A stretch of DNA of 64,000 bases from Pseudomonadota bacterium (GCA_025357635.1 JANXOV010000073.1:1-64000), one strand, 5' to 3'. Shown: positions 21,473 through 30,514, counted from the stretch's first letter. Translations and numbers: made by a program. The notes: generated from the sequence alone by a model not told the origin.

Positions 21473-23578
21473 ATGCCATCAGCCAAGAAACCCCGAGCGC
21501 AGGTGGCGCCCCTGCCGCCACTGCCGCTGGCCGAGGAGCGGGAACACTGGGTGCAATCACCCCATGGAAACCGCGCCGACCCGTACTACTGGCTGCGCGA
21601 TGATTCGCGTAAAAACCCGCAGGTGCTGAAGTTTCTGCGAGCCCACAATCGCCGCGCCGCCCAGTGGTTCAAGGCGCACGGCAACCGCGAGCGCGGCCTG
21701 TACCGGGAAATCATTGCGCGCCTGCAGCAAGAAGACAGCACCGTGCCGTACCTGAAGAACGGCTACTGGTACTACGCTCGCTACCAGAGCGGCAAGGAGC
21801 ATCCCTTGTATGCGCGGCGGGCCGGCTCGCTGCAAGGCACCGAGCAGGTCATGCTGGACGTGAACGAACTCGCGGCGCCGCACGACTACTACGACATCGG
21901 CTCCATCGAGGTGTCGCCGGACGGGCGCTTCATGGCCTACTGTGAGGACAGCGTGGGCCGTCGCGAATATTCGCTGCGCTTGAAGAACCTGGACAGCGGT
22001 GAAACGCTGGCCACGCAGATACCCAATGTCGAATCGGATCTGGCGTGGCTGAACGATTCGAGCAGCATCCTGTACATCGCCAAGGATCCGAAGACACTGC
22101 TGGGCTTGTATGTGAAGCGGCATCGCCTCGGCACGTCGGTGAGCGAGGATGAACTGGTGTTCGAGCAGACCAACCCCAGCTTCTATACGACGGTGGTGAA
22201 GTCCAAGTCTGACCGTTACGTGTTCATCGGCATGCAGAGCACCGTTTCCTCCGAATGGCGCTACGCCGAGGCCGGCGGCGGCGTGTTGCAATTCAACACG
22301 GTGCTGGCGCATGCGCGCGATCACGAGTATCAGATCGAGCACTGGGGCGGGGAGTTCATCGTGCGCACCAACTGGGATGCGCCGAACTTCCGGCTGATGC
22401 GCGCGCCGGTTCAAGCGGCATCGGATCGCGCGCAATGGCGCGATCTGCAACCGCATTGCCCCGATGTGTTCATCCATGACTTCGAAGTGATGGCGAATTT
22501 CGTGGCGGTGTCGGAACGCTCCTCGGGCCTGCGCAAGATCCGGATCAGAGCGTTGTCCGATCCCCCCGGCGCGGCAGACGCACAGGAATTTTTCATCGAT
22601 GCCGGGGAAGCCGCCTACACCATGACTCTCGGGGCCAATCCGTGCATCGAATCGGATGTGCTGCGCTATGGCTACACCTCGCCCAAGACGCCGCAGAGCG
22701 TGTTCGACTACGACCTGGGCACGCACGCGCGCACGCTGATGAAGCGCGAGCCGGTGCTCGGCGGGTTCGACCCCGACCGGTACGCGACACAGTTCATCCG
22801 TGCCCCGGGCCGCGACGGCGCCGCCATTCCCGTCTCACTGGTCTATCGCAAGGACACGCCGCTGGATGGCAGCGCGCCGTTGATGCAATACGGCTACGGA
22901 GCGTACGGGCACTCGCTGGACCCGGGCTTTTCCTCCTCTCGCTTGAGCCTGCTCGACCGCGGCTTCGTGTTCGCGCTCGCGCACGTGCGCGGCGGCCAGG
23001 AACTCGGCCGCGCCTGGTACGACGCGGGTCGTCTGCTCCACAAGGAAAACTCGTTCCATGATTTCATCGACGTGACGCGCCATCTGGTGGAGCGGCGCTA
23101 TGCGGCCAAGGACCGCGTCTTCGCCATGGGGGGCAGCGCCGGCGGCCTGCTCATGGGGGCCGTGGCAAACCTCGCGCCGCAGGAGTACTGCGGCATCGTC
23201 GCGCAGGTCCCTTTCGTGGACGTGGTCACGACGATGCTGGATGAAACGCTGCCGCTCACGACGAACGAATACGATGAGTGGGGCGATCCGAGACAAAAGA
23301 TTTACTACGACCACATGCTCTCGTACTCGCCCTACGACAACGTGCGCGCCCAGCACTATCCCGCCATGTACGTGTCCACCGGGCTGTGGGACAGTCAGGT
23401 GCAATACTTCGAGCCGGCCAAGTGGGTTGCAAAACTGGCGCGGCTGAAGCTGGATTCGCATCCTCTGCTGCTGCACGTGGACATGAGCGCCGGCCACGGC
23501 GGCAAGTCGGGACGCTTCGCGCGCTATCGGGAGATCGCGCGCGAATATGCGTTCGTGCTGAGCGTTGTGGCCGCTTGA
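21473..23578 (+). CDS. ptrB: Oligopeptidase B (S9A serine peptidase)
   Basis: The 701-residue enzyme has an N-terminal seven-bladed propeller domain and a C-terminal alpha/beta-hydrolase domain. The nucleophile is Ser555 in MGGSAGGLLMG, the acid is in the STGLWDSQVQYFEP region, and the catalytic His is in MSAGHGG. It cleaves short peptides after basic residues in the cytoplasm. The N-terminal pattern (DPYYWLRDDSRKNPQVLKFL) is typical of PtrB. No signal peptide is present and length is normal. The start has only a weak ribosome-binding site. Confidence 0.95.
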   Translation: MPSAKKPRAQVAPLPPLPLAEEREHWVQSPHGNRADPYYWLRDDSRKNPQVLKFLRAHNRRAAQWFKAHGNRERGLYREIIARLQQEDSTVPYLKNGYWYYARYQSGKEHPLYARRAGSLQGTEQVMLDVNELAAPHDYYDIGSIEVSPDGRFMAYCEDSVGRREYSLRLKNLDSGETLATQIPNVESDLAWLNDSSSILYIAKDPKTLLGLYVKRHRLGTSVSEDELVFEQTNPSFYTTVVKSKSDRYVFIGMQSTVSSEWRYAEAGGGVLQFNTVLAHARDHEYQIEHWGGEFIVRTNWDAPNFRLMRAPVQAASDRAQWRDLQPHCPDVFIHDFEVMANFVAVSERSSGLRKIRIRALSDPPGAADAQEFFIDAGEAAYTMTLGANPCIESDVLRYGYTSPKTPQSVFDYDLGTHARTLMKREPVLGGFDPDRYATQFIRAPGRDGAAIPVSLVYRKDTPLDGSAPLMQYGYGAYGHSLDPGFSSSRLSLLDRGFVFALAHVRGGQELGRAWYDAGRLLHKENSFHDFIDVTRHLVERRYAAKDRVFAMGGSAGGLLMGAVANLAPQEYCGIVAQVPFVDVVTTMLDETLPLTTNEYDEWGDPRQKIYYDHMLSYSPYDNVRAQHYPAMYVSTGLWDSQVQYFEPAKWVAKLARLKLDSHPLLLHVDMSAGHGGKSGRFARYREIAREYAFVLSVVAA

Positions 23579-23588
23579 GCAAAAAAGA

Positions 23589-23625
23589 GGCGTCGCGAAT
23601 CCGGGGGGAGCAGATGCGCGACGCC
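23589..23625. terminator. Hairpin downstream of ptrB, possible terminator
   Basis: Nine-base arms GGCGTCGCG (23589-23597) and CGCGACGCC (23617-23625) pair perfectly. On the minus strand the stem is followed by TCTTTTTTG, a good U tract, so it would stop transcripts running leftwards into ptrB. On the plus strand it lies 11 bp past the ptrB stop and may also help ptrB termination. The rest of 23579-23847 shows no supported gene. Confidence 0.55.
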
Positions 23626-23802
23626 AATATCAGACCCTAGAGGAGAAAACTAACGAGCCGAAGTCTGTGGCAGTCCGCGGCCCGCCAGTCTTATCAAGCA
23701 ATCTCCGTGCCAGGCAGGGCAATGCCGGGAAATCAGGTTTCTGAGCGGGCCCTTGCTGATCAGGCGCGGCATCGCCCTGACCAGAAGTGTCACAGGTGAC
23801 GA

Positions 23803-23834
23803 AAATTGATCACGCCCGCGCCGGCGGGCGTGAT
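23803..23834 (-). terminator. Strong rho-independent terminator of the SPOR lipoprotein gene
   Basis: An 11-base perfect stem, ATCACGCCCGC (23809-23819) with GCGGGCGTGAT (23824-23834), closes a 4-base loop. On the minus strand it is followed by CAATTTTCG. It begins 13 bp after the stop codon of the SPOR-domain gene. Confidence 0.8.
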
Positions 23835-23847
23835 GCACGTCTCGCTC

Positions 23848-24606
23848 TTACGGCGCCACGACGATGCACGCCTGCGACTTGGCCTTGAGGCTGGCGCAGA
23901 CAGACTCCGCGTGCGCCTTGCTCAAGCCTGTCGCCTGCAGACGATACACCGTGCCGTTGGGGCCCTTGCCGCTGACCACGCGATGACTCAAGCCCTTCAG
24001 CGCAGACGGGTGGCTGGACTGCAAGGTCGACCATCCATGCTCCGCCGCCACCTTGCCCGCACTGAACGCACCCAATTGCACCGCATAGGTGCCGGATTTG
24101 GCGACATGCGCGTTTGCGACGTTCGCGTTGGCGTGCGCAGCGCTCTTGGAGTCGTGCTTGGCCGCGGTGGCGGGAGACGTGGCCGCAACCACGGCGGCGG
24201 CAGGCTTGCCGGTCGCGTCAGCTGGCGCGGCCGGCGTGCCGTCCGGGCTGGCGGCGGTGCCCGCCGGAGTCTGCGCCAGCGAGAAATTCTCGATTCGAAT
24301 GCGAGCCTCTTCTGTCCACTTGCCTTCGGGATATTGCTTGAGGAAGGCCTGATACGCATCCGGCGTATCGGCATCGCGCGCCTTCTGCCATTCGCGCTCC
24401 TCTTCCAATTCCTTGAGGCGCGCCTGAGCCTGCGCAGTGAAGTCGCCGCTCGGATATTTTTTGACGAATTGTTCGTAGGACTCGATGTTGTTCGCGGTAC
24501 GCGCCTTGTCCCAATCGCTTTGCTGGCGGCTGCACCCCGCAGCCGTCAGCACTGCAACGCATGCCAGGGCCACGGCCCATTTCATCCCCGACTGTCTTGT
24601 TTTCAC
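23848..24606 (-). CDS. SPOR-domain lipoprotein with TPR-like repeats
   Basis: The 252-residue protein has a lipoprotein signal (LTAAGC, lipidated Cys25). Two TPR-like helical repeats follow, with the shared pattern WxKAR...YxxFxKxYPxGxxxxxA (about 30-110). A long Ala/Pro-rich linker leads to a C-terminal SPOR domain (GTYAVQLGAFSAGKVAAEHGW ... YRLQATGLSKAHAESVC). SPOR domains bind denuded glycan strands of septal peptidoglycan, and the TPR-like part probably binds a partner protein. It is likely anchored in the outer membrane and recruited to the division site. The gene is divergent from the bactofilin gene, another cell-shape protein. Confidence 0.87.
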   Translation of the reverse strand: MKTRQSGMKWAVALACVAVLTAAGCSRQQSDWDKARTANNIESYEQFVKKYPSGDFTAQAQARLKELEEEREWQKARDADTPDAYQAFLKQYPEGKWTEEARIRIENFSLAQTPAGTAASPDGTPAAPADATGKPAAAVVAATSPATAAKHDSKSAAHANANVANAHVAKSGTYAVQLGAFSAGKVAAEHGWSTLQSSHPSALKGLSHRVVSGKGPNGTVYRLQATGLSKAHAESVCASLKAKSQACIVVAP

Positions 24607-24744
24607 GCTCGCTCCTGATGCAAGTATCCTAAAACCGGCACCATTCTACTTAACTTTGGTCCCGGCATGTCGATGCCGCCAAGCGCGTCACAGTACGTCT
24701 TGATCGCGATGCGATAATCGGGCCTTCCGCAACGAGGCTCATGC

Positions 24745-25170
24745 ATGTCCGAACCGCAACGCAAGCTGGATTTGTCCGATCTGGAGCGCCGCTTCATCAA
24801 TCGAAGCGCCGGCACTCCAACCGTTTTGGGCGCCTCGACCAGCTTCGTCGGCGATGTCCGCGGCAGCGGCACCTTCGTCGTTTATGGTGAAGTGCGCGGC
24901 GACGGGGACATTCAAGGCAGCCTGAATCTGGCCGCATCGGCCCGCTGGCACGGCCACGTTCATGCGCAGCAGGCCGTCATCGCCGGCCACATCACCGGCA
25001 GCCTGATCGTCGAAGGCCGGCTTGAAATCGGCTACACCGCCGTTATTCACGGCAGGGTAAGCGCCAGTTCCATCGCCATCGCAACGGGCGCCGTCGTGGA
25101 CGGGGAAATCGAGACGACCAGCGGCGCGCCCATCCAGCAATTCGCCGAGAAGAGAACCGACGGCAGCTGA
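24745..25170 (+). CDS. Bactofilin (polymer-forming cytoskeletal protein)
   Basis: The 141-residue protein is a single bactofilin domain, a right-handed beta-helix of short repeats (FVGDVRGSGTFVVYGEVRGDGDI... GHITGSLIVEGRLEIGYTAVIHGRVSA). It has a short polar N-terminus and a C-terminal tail. Bactofilins polymerise without nucleotide into filaments that place peptidoglycan enzymes and shape cells. No M23 peptidase, a frequent partner, is adjacent; the nearest wall-related gene is the divergent SPOR lipoprotein. Length and fold are typical. Confidence 0.92.
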   Translation: MSEPQRKLDLSDLERRFINRSAGTPTVLGASTSFVGDVRGSGTFVVYGEVRGDGDIQGSLNLAASARWHGHVHAQQAVIAGHITGSLIVEGRLEIGYTAVIHGRVSASSIAIATGAVVDGEIETTSGAPIQQFAEKRTDGS

Positions 25171-25318
25171 GCGTCGGCGAAGAGCCGCGGGCGGCCAAAC
25201 CACCGCAGCCGGCGGCTGTAGGCGATTGGCGACAGAGCGCCTGCGTTGAGCAGTGGCTCGCAAAGGTTCAAGCACATTTCCGTTCGCGTTCGCCAGTCCC
25301 CTACAATGCGCAGGCTGC

Positions 25319-26125
25319 ATGAACGCCATTTCCACACCTCCCCCGATCACCGACCGGCAAGCGGTCGCGCCACGGCGCCTGCCGCAGATCGTGGCCCACC
25401 GCGGCAACGCGCGGGAATTTCCTGAAAATACCATTGCCTCCCTGCGCTCGGCCATCGATCTGGGCGTCCGTTTTCTGGAATTCGATGTGCACCTGTCCGC
25501 TGACGAGGTTCCGATCGTGATACACGATGAAACCCTGGTCAGAACCGCCGGGCGGCCTGAATCGGTCTTCGAATTGAATGCCGCCGATCTGTTGAAGATA
25601 GAGGCGGCCGAGCGCACCCGCTTCGATGACCGCTTCAGCGACATTCACATCCCCTCTCTGGAACAGGTCACCGAGCTGCTCGCCGCGCATCCGCAGGTCA
25701 CCGCCTTCGTGGAGATCAAGCGCGCCAGCCTGCAGCGCTTCGGCAGCGCCACGGTGGTTGCGAAGGTGATCGAGCGGCTGCGCCCGGTGCGGCCGCAATG
25801 CGCCATCATTTCCTTCGATCTGGCCAGCGTGCAGGCCGCGCGTCAGGCCGGCGCTGCCGCCGTGGGCTGGGTGCTCGACCAGTACGATGAGCGCGCGCGC
25901 AGCAAGTACGAAGCGCTGCGGCCGGATTTTCTGTTTTGCGATCAGCTCAAACTCCCCAAATCCACGGCGAGGCTGTGGCGCGGACCGTGGCGATGGGTGG
26001 TGTACGAAATCGAACAAGTGGCCGACGCGATGGCGCTGGCCGATCGTGGCGTCGAATTCGTCGAAACCATGGCGGTGCGTTCCCTGACGCGTGGCTTGCA
26101 TGCTTTGAACAATGGACAACCATGA
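25319..26125 (+). CDS. Glycerophosphodiester phosphodiesterase (UgpQ-like, cytoplasmic)
   Basis: The 268-residue GDPD enzyme has motifs IVAHRGNAREFPENT, LEFDVHLSADEVPIVIHD and FVEIKRA, the catalytic histidines and acidic metal ligands of the family. The ATG at 25319 is used because the domain starts soon after; the ORF track adds 22 residues. No signal peptide is present. Its stop overlaps the start of the GlpD-like gene by four bases (ATGA). Its product, glycerol-3-phosphate, is the substrate of that neighbour, so the pair makes a short salvage route. Confidence 0.93.
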   Translation: MNAISTPPPITDRQAVAPRRLPQIVAHRGNAREFPENTIASLRSAIDLGVRFLEFDVHLSADEVPIVIHDETLVRTAGRPESVFELNAADLLKIEAAERTRFDDRFSDIHIPSLEQVTELLAAHPQVTAFVEIKRASLQRFGSATVVAKVIERLRPVRPQCAIISFDLASVQAARQAGAAAVGWVLDQYDERARSKYEALRPDFLFCDQLKLPKSTARLWRGPWRWVVYEIEQVADAMALADRGVEFVETMAVRSLTRGLHALNNGQP

Positions 26126-27315
26126 TCGAGTTCGACGTGGTGGTGATTGGCGGAGGGATTCATGGCGCGGGCGTGCTGCAGGCGGCCGCGGCTGCGGGGC
26201 ACAGCTGCCTGCTGATCGAACGCAAGGCCATTGCCAGCGGCACCTCCAGCCGCTCGAGCAAGCTCATTCATGGCGGCCTGCGCTACCTGGAAAGCGGACA
26301 ATTTCGGCTGGTGCGCGAAAGCCTGCACGAACGCACCGTGCAGCTGCGCACCGCACCCGAGCTGGTGCAATTGAAGCCCTTCTACATCCCGGTCTACCGC
26401 AACACGCGGCGGCGCCCCTGGCAGCTGCGCCTGGGGCTGCTCGCCTATGCCGTGCTCGGCGGCTTCAGCGCCGGCACCGGCTTTGGCAGCGTTCCACGCT
26501 CGCAGTGGAAGCAGCTCGACGGGCTGGATACGCGCGATCTGGATGCCGTGATCCGCTATCACGACGCACAGACCGACGATGCGCAGCTGACGCGCGCGGT
26601 GGTGCGCTCAGCGCAAGGCCTGGGCGCGCAACTGGCCATGCCGGCAAGCTTCATCGAAGCTGAGTTGGACGAACATGGGGTGCGCATCGGCTACGAAGAA
26701 AAATCAGATCAGGGATCGGCCATGCGTGAATGCCACGCCCGGGTCATGGTGAATGCCGGCGGTCCCTGGGCTACGCATGTGGCGCGCGATGTACGGCCCG
26801 CCATCGCGATTCCGCGCGTGGATCTGGTGCAAGGGACGCATATCGTGGTGCCCGTGGAGACGAAGTCGGGCATCTACTACGTCGAGAGTCCGGGCGACGG
26901 GCGCGCCGTGTTCATCATGCCCTGGCAAGGCGGCACCATGATCGGCACCACCGAGACGCCGTTTCAGGGCGAACCGGATCAGGTACAGCCACTGCCTGCC
27001 GAAGAGCAATACCTGCTCGACGTCGCGCAGGCTTACTTCCCCCCCCTGCGCGGCCTGACGCGCGCCGATATCACAACGCGGTTCGCGGGCTTGCGGGTGT
27101 TGCCGGCGGGCGACGTGCAGGCATTCGGCCGATCTCGTGAAACCATGCTGATTGGCGACCGCGCCGAAAGCGCGCGCGTGATGAGCATTTATGGCGGCAA
27201 GCTCACCGCGTGGCGCGCCACGGCAGAACAGGTCATGGAAAAGATAGAGACCTCGCTGCCGCGGCGGCGGCGCCGCGCAAGGACAGAAGATCTGCCGTTG
27301 AGGAGTAGCTTATGA
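26122..27315 (+). CDS. GlpD-like FAD-dependent glycerol-3-phosphate dehydrogenase, C-terminal domain missing
   Basis: The 397-residue flavoenzyme starts MIEFDVVVIGGGIHGAGV (FAD-binding Rossmann motif). It continues with the GlpD signatures SGTSSRSSKLIHGGLRYLE, VMVNAGGPWA and MIGTTETPF. It should oxidise glycerol-3-phosphate to dihydroxyacetone phosphate and feed electrons to quinone. Classical GlpD has about 500 residues; here the helical C-terminal domain is absent and the protein ends in a basic RRRRRAR tail. It overlaps the genes on both sides by four bases. The ORF track start at 25936 is inside the previous gene and is rejected. Confidence 0.88.
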   Translation: MIEFDVVVIGGGIHGAGVLQAAAAAGHSCLLIERKAIASGTSSRSSKLIHGGLRYLESGQFRLVRESLHERTVQLRTAPELVQLKPFYIPVYRNTRRRPWQLRLGLLAYAVLGGFSAGTGFGSVPRSQWKQLDGLDTRDLDAVIRYHDAQTDDAQLTRAVVRSAQGLGAQLAMPASFIEAELDEHGVRIGYEEKSDQGSAMRECHARVMVNAGGPWATHVARDVRPAIAIPRVDLVQGTHIVVPVETKSGIYYVESPGDGRAVFIMPWQGGTMIGTTETPFQGEPDQVQPLPAEEQYLLDVAQAYFPPLRGLTRADITTRFAGLRVLPAGDVQAFGRSRETMLIGDRAESARVMSIYGGKLTAWRATAEQVMEKIETSLPRRRRRARTEDLPLRSSL

Positions 27316-28130
27316 AAATTCCGACAGCCGCCGGCGCAGGCCTGCTGCTCACCATTCTGGCCTCGCCCACGCTCGCGCAGGACAACCCGTACATCAGCCC
27401 CACCGTGGAGCGCGTACGCATCTCGCTGGGCGTCATGCAGATGTCGTCGGCCACCAAGCTGCGCATCGACAGCACGAGCGGCGTGCAGGGAACGGACATC
27501 GACGTCGAGAACGATCTGGGCATGGACAAGAGCAAGACGGGTCCGAAGTTCCAGGCCATGATCCGCGTCAGCGAGCGTCACCGGCTGCGATTCGACTATT
27601 TCACGCTCGACCGGGAGGCCTTCAAGAACATCGAAAAACCGATCAGCTTTCGCAATGAGAACCTGGTGGTCGGCGACCCCGTGGATTCTCAGTTGAGCCT
27701 GCGCACGCTCGGCATCACTTATGGCTACTCATTCGTGCGCCGTGAGAATTTCGAACTCGCCGGCACCTTCGGCGTGAACCTCTTGGACTTCTCCGCGCGC
27801 GCCCGCGTGCAGCAGCCCAACCGGCGCATCGATCAGCGTGAAGACCAGGCCGGGCCGTTCCCAACGCTGGGGCTGGAAACCACCTGGGTCATCAGCAAGC
27901 GTTTTTATCTGGATGCGCGCTATCAGTACCTGAAACTGTCCATCTCGGAGCTCGACGGCTCGCTGGGTTTCTTTGAACTGGCGACGATGTACCGCTGGCG
28001 CCCCAACGTGTCCGTGGGTCTGGGATACAGCATGGTGCGCACCAAGCTGTCCTCGACCAAGGCAACCGAAAGCGGTTATTTCGATTTCGACACCAAGGGT
28101 CCGGAACTGTTCCTGCGCATCGCGTTCTAG
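27312..28130 (+). CDS. Outer-membrane beta-barrel protein, unknown ligand
   Basis: The 272-residue protein has a signal peptide (cleavage near TLAQDN), alternating amphipathic strands (RHRLRFDYFTLDRE, YLDARYQYLKLSI) and a terminal Phe (LFLRIAF), the usual signal for BAM-dependent insertion. The barrel of about 8-10 strands resembles OmpW/OmpA-like small barrels. It overlaps the GlpD-like gene by four bases and so is the third member of the GDPD-GlpD operon. This suggests a role in passage or sensing of glycerophosphodiesters or a related small solute, which is inference. Confidence 0.8.
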   Translation: MKIPTAAGAGLLLTILASPTLAQDNPYISPTVERVRISLGVMQMSSATKLRIDSTSGVQGTDIDVENDLGMDKSKTGPKFQAMIRVSERHRLRFDYFTLDREAFKNIEKPISFRNENLVVGDPVDSQLSLRTLGITYGYSFVRRENFELAGTFGVNLLDFSARARVQQPNRRIDQREDQAGPFPTLGLETTWVISKRFYLDARYQYLKLSISELDGSLGFFELATMYRWRPNVSVGLGYSMVRTKLSSTKATESGYFDFDTKGPELFLRIAF

Positions 28131-28134
28131 ACGC

Positions 28135-29136
28135 TCACGGCGCGCGCGCCAGTTCCTCGTGGACGAAGCGGTCCAGCCAGGCGCCGCCGAACAAACGTTC
28201 ACGAAACCCGCAGTGACCGCCATGCTGCGTCAGCGTGATCTGCAGCATCGGGTTGGGATACAGGCGCTGCAAGTCCTGCGCGGGAATGATCGGGTCATCC
28301 TGGGCTGCGATGATGTGGCTGTGAACCTGCAGATGCTTGAGCGCCTCCCCGGTGATCGCATAGCCTTGCAGATACTGCGCCAGTGTCGGGAACCCGGTGT
28401 GACCGAGCACCAGGTCCTCGGTCATGCGCGTCAAGTTGCGCTGCCCCGACAGATGCGCAAAGTCGAACTGCCCGGGCCAGGCCTGCTGCTTCATGCGCAG
28501 TGAACGGCGCCACTTGTTGATGAAATAGCGCCGGTACAACGGCGATCCGCTTTCCAATGCGAGCAGCGTCGCCTGCGGGTCCAGCACCGGCGAGACGGCG
28601 AGTATCCGCGACAGTTCACCGCCGCCGGGCGGCAGTGACGCTGCGATGCGCAGGGCGAAATTCCCGCCCAGGGAAAAGCCCACCAAGCTGCGCCGATGAT
28701 CCGGATACTGTTCGGCCAGCCGGCACACCGCGTCGCGCACTTCGGCCAGCCGGCAGGAATGGAAAATGCTGCGATTCAAGTGATGCGACCCGCCGTGGTC
28801 GCGCAAATTCAGTCGAAACACGTCGAAGCCCCGTTCCAGCAGATGCTGTCCGAGGCCGAGCACGTACATGGAATCGCTGCTGCCTTCCCAGCCATGCAAA
28901 ATGATGACGAGCCGGCGTTGCGCGCCGGCCGCGGCGCCGGATGGCGAAAAGTGACCCAGCAGGCGGACACCGTCGCCGCAATCCAGCAGCACGGACTGGC
29001 TGGATCTGAGCAGAGCCGCGCAGCGGCGCCGCACCAGCGGCTTGCGTAAGGCCAAACTCGGGAAGATCGACTGAACGTCCGCGCTGCGTAGCCAGAACGA
29101 GGGTCGAAAATGAGCCGGCTGCGCCTTAACCGGCAC
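28135..29136 (-). CDS. YheT-like alpha/beta hydrolase
   Basis: The 333-residue hydrolase has the oxyanion region HGWEGSSDSMY, the nucleophile elbow GFSLGGN, and the late acid and histidine in the QDDPIIPA and HGGHCGF segments. These are typical of the YheT/ABHD1-3 family, which acts on esters or lipids; the true substrate is unknown. The ORF track starts at 29262, deep inside the upstream gene. The GTG at 29136, with GGAG four bases before it, overlaps the stop of the receiver gene by 11 bp and is more likely. It is convergent with the outer-membrane-protein gene. Confidence 0.85.
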   Translation of the reverse strand: MPVKAQPAHFRPSFWLRSADVQSIFPSLALRKPLVRRRCAALLRSSQSVLLDCGDGVRLLGHFSPSGAAAGAQRRLVIILHGWEGSSDSMYVLGLGQHLLERGFDVFRLNLRDHGGSHHLNRSIFHSCRLAEVRDAVCRLAEQYPDHRRSLVGFSLGGNFALRIAASLPPGGGELSRILAVSPVLDPQATLLALESGSPLYRRYFINKWRRSLRMKQQAWPGQFDFAHLSGQRNLTRMTEDLVLGHTGFPTLAQYLQGYAITGEALKHLQVHSHIIAAQDDPIIPAQDLQRLYPNPMLQITLTQHGGHCGFRERLFGGAWLDRFVHEELARAP

Positions 29137-30514
29137 CCGGCTCCACCGCGAACTCCACACGATTGTTGGCGGCGGCGGCCTTGTTCCACTCGCCCGCGCT
29201 GGTGGAGTCGGCGCGCGCCGGATAGGCCACCGCCGTCTTCGCAGCGCCGGCGTTTTCCACACTCACGCTGATGGCGCCTGCACTTCGCTGCCGGATGCCG
29301 CTGACCAGATTGGCGAAGGCGACGGACTGGCGCTGCGAATTGGCGAGCGATTCTTCGAATGGATTGCCCAGCGTATCGCACTTGCTGAGCGGCGTTGCTG
29401 CCGGCGCGGGTGCGTAGCCGTCGGCGGCATTGCCGCTCAGGCAAAACGCGCCCGCATGGCTGGTGATCCGAACGACCCCGCGAAAGCCCTGGGATTCGAG
29501 CCGGCCGGTCAGATCACGCAGGAAATCCAGGCGTGAACGATCCATCGCCACTTCGCCATACGGCACGGGTTCGGTGCGCACCAACGATGCGGGGCCGGCA
29601 GCGCCGGAACCGGCCGACCCGAGGCCCATGGAGGCCGCCGGCAGGGCGTTGGTCAGCGCGCCGCTCAGCTCCTTGATGGTATCGGTCAGATCCTGCTGGC
29701 TGCGCTTGAGCTGTGCATTGGCGCTGTTGAGGGCGGCGACCTGATTCAGAATCTGGGTCAGTTCACTGCGTGAGGAGACCCACAGGAAACCGAAGGACAA
29801 CGCGGCGATCAGCGCAGCGGCAATGCCGCCGAGCCATGCCCAGCGCATCGACAGGTTCGAGGCCGCGACGGCCGCGGGTTCCGGCGACGGCGGCGCGGCG
29901 GGGACAAGGCCGCGCACATCGCTGATGATGCGCGTGGCGAAGCTGTCGAGACTGGCGATGACGAAGCGCCGCAGATCCACGCCCTGCTCCTTGATGGCCT
30001 GCTCCACGCGGTGTCCCCATTCTGCGGACGGCGCGGCCGGCTCACGGCGCTCGGCGCCGGAGGGTTTGGCTGCGCCGGAGACCGGGTCCACTTCGACGGG
30101 TTCGAGCGCCGGCGCCGACCAATCGCGCCGATCAGGAAGCAAGTGCAGTTCGTAGAGAACCTTGGACACATCGACGGGGCGGACCTGCTTGGGCAGCACG
30201 CCCATTGCACCCAGCGCGCGCGCCTGACCCACGTATAACTCGCCCTCCTGCGAGGTGTACATCATGATCGGGATGGTGGCCGTCTGCGGATTGCCTTTGA
30301 TGGCTTCGACCGCCTGCAGACCGTCCATCCCGGGCATGAGATGGTCCATGAAAATGGCGTCGGGCCGATTCTGCTGCAGATAGTGAATGGCTTGTTCGGC
30401 CGACTCCGACATGTCGACTTCGATGTCGTACTTCTCGAGCATGCGGCTCAAGATCACGCGGGCCGATTTGGAATCGTCCACGATCAAAGCGCGTTTGCGG
30501 GCCATGGATGCCAT
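29126..30514 (-). CDS. Membrane-anchored receiver-domain protein with OmpA-like periplasmic tail
   Basis: The 462-residue protein has an unusual domain order. An N-terminal CheY-type receiver (Asp13/14, phospho-acceptor Asp57 in FMDHLMPGMDG, Thr87, Lys109) is followed by a Pro/Ala linker, a single transmembrane helix (about 226-247), a coiled coil (about 250-290) and a C-terminal domain. That last domain has OmpA-like features (FLRDLTGRLESQGFRGVVRITSH, ANSQRQSVAFANLV, ANNRVEFAVEP). It would have the receiver in the cytoplasm and a peptidoglycan-binding-like domain in the periplasm. All receiver residues are intact, so it can probably be phosphorylated. No kinase is adjacent. The OmpA assignment is from weak motifs. 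Confidence 0.78.
   Translation of the reverse strand: MASMARKRALIVDDSKSARVILSRMLEKYDIEVDMSESAEQAIHYLQQNRPDAIFMDHLMPGMDGLQAVEAIKGNPQTATIPIMMYTSQEGELYVGQARALGAMGVLPKQVRPVDVSKVLYELHLLPDRRDWSAPALEPVEVDPVSGAAKPSGAERREPAAPSAEWGHRVEQAIKEQGVDLRRFVIASLDSFATRIISDVRGLVPAAPPSPEPAAVAASNLSMRWAWLGGIAAALIAALSFGFLWVSSRSELTQILNQVAALNSANAQLKRSQQDLTDTIKELSGALTNALPAASMGLGSAGSGAAGPASLVRTEPVPYGEVAMDRSRLDFLRDLTGRLESQGFRGVVRITSHAGAFCLSGNAADGYAPAPAATPLSKCDTLGNPFEESLANSQRQSVAFANLVSGIRQRSAGAISVSVENAGAAKTAVAYPARADSTSAGEWNKAAAANNRVEFAVEPGAG

Noticed and set aside
21557-22726. 389-aa minus-strand ORF
   Set aside because: Antisense to oligopeptidase B.
23650-23838. 62-aa minus-strand ORF in the ptrB/SPOR gap
   Set aside because: Its start lies inside the terminator stem, with no ribosome-binding site and no recognisable domain.
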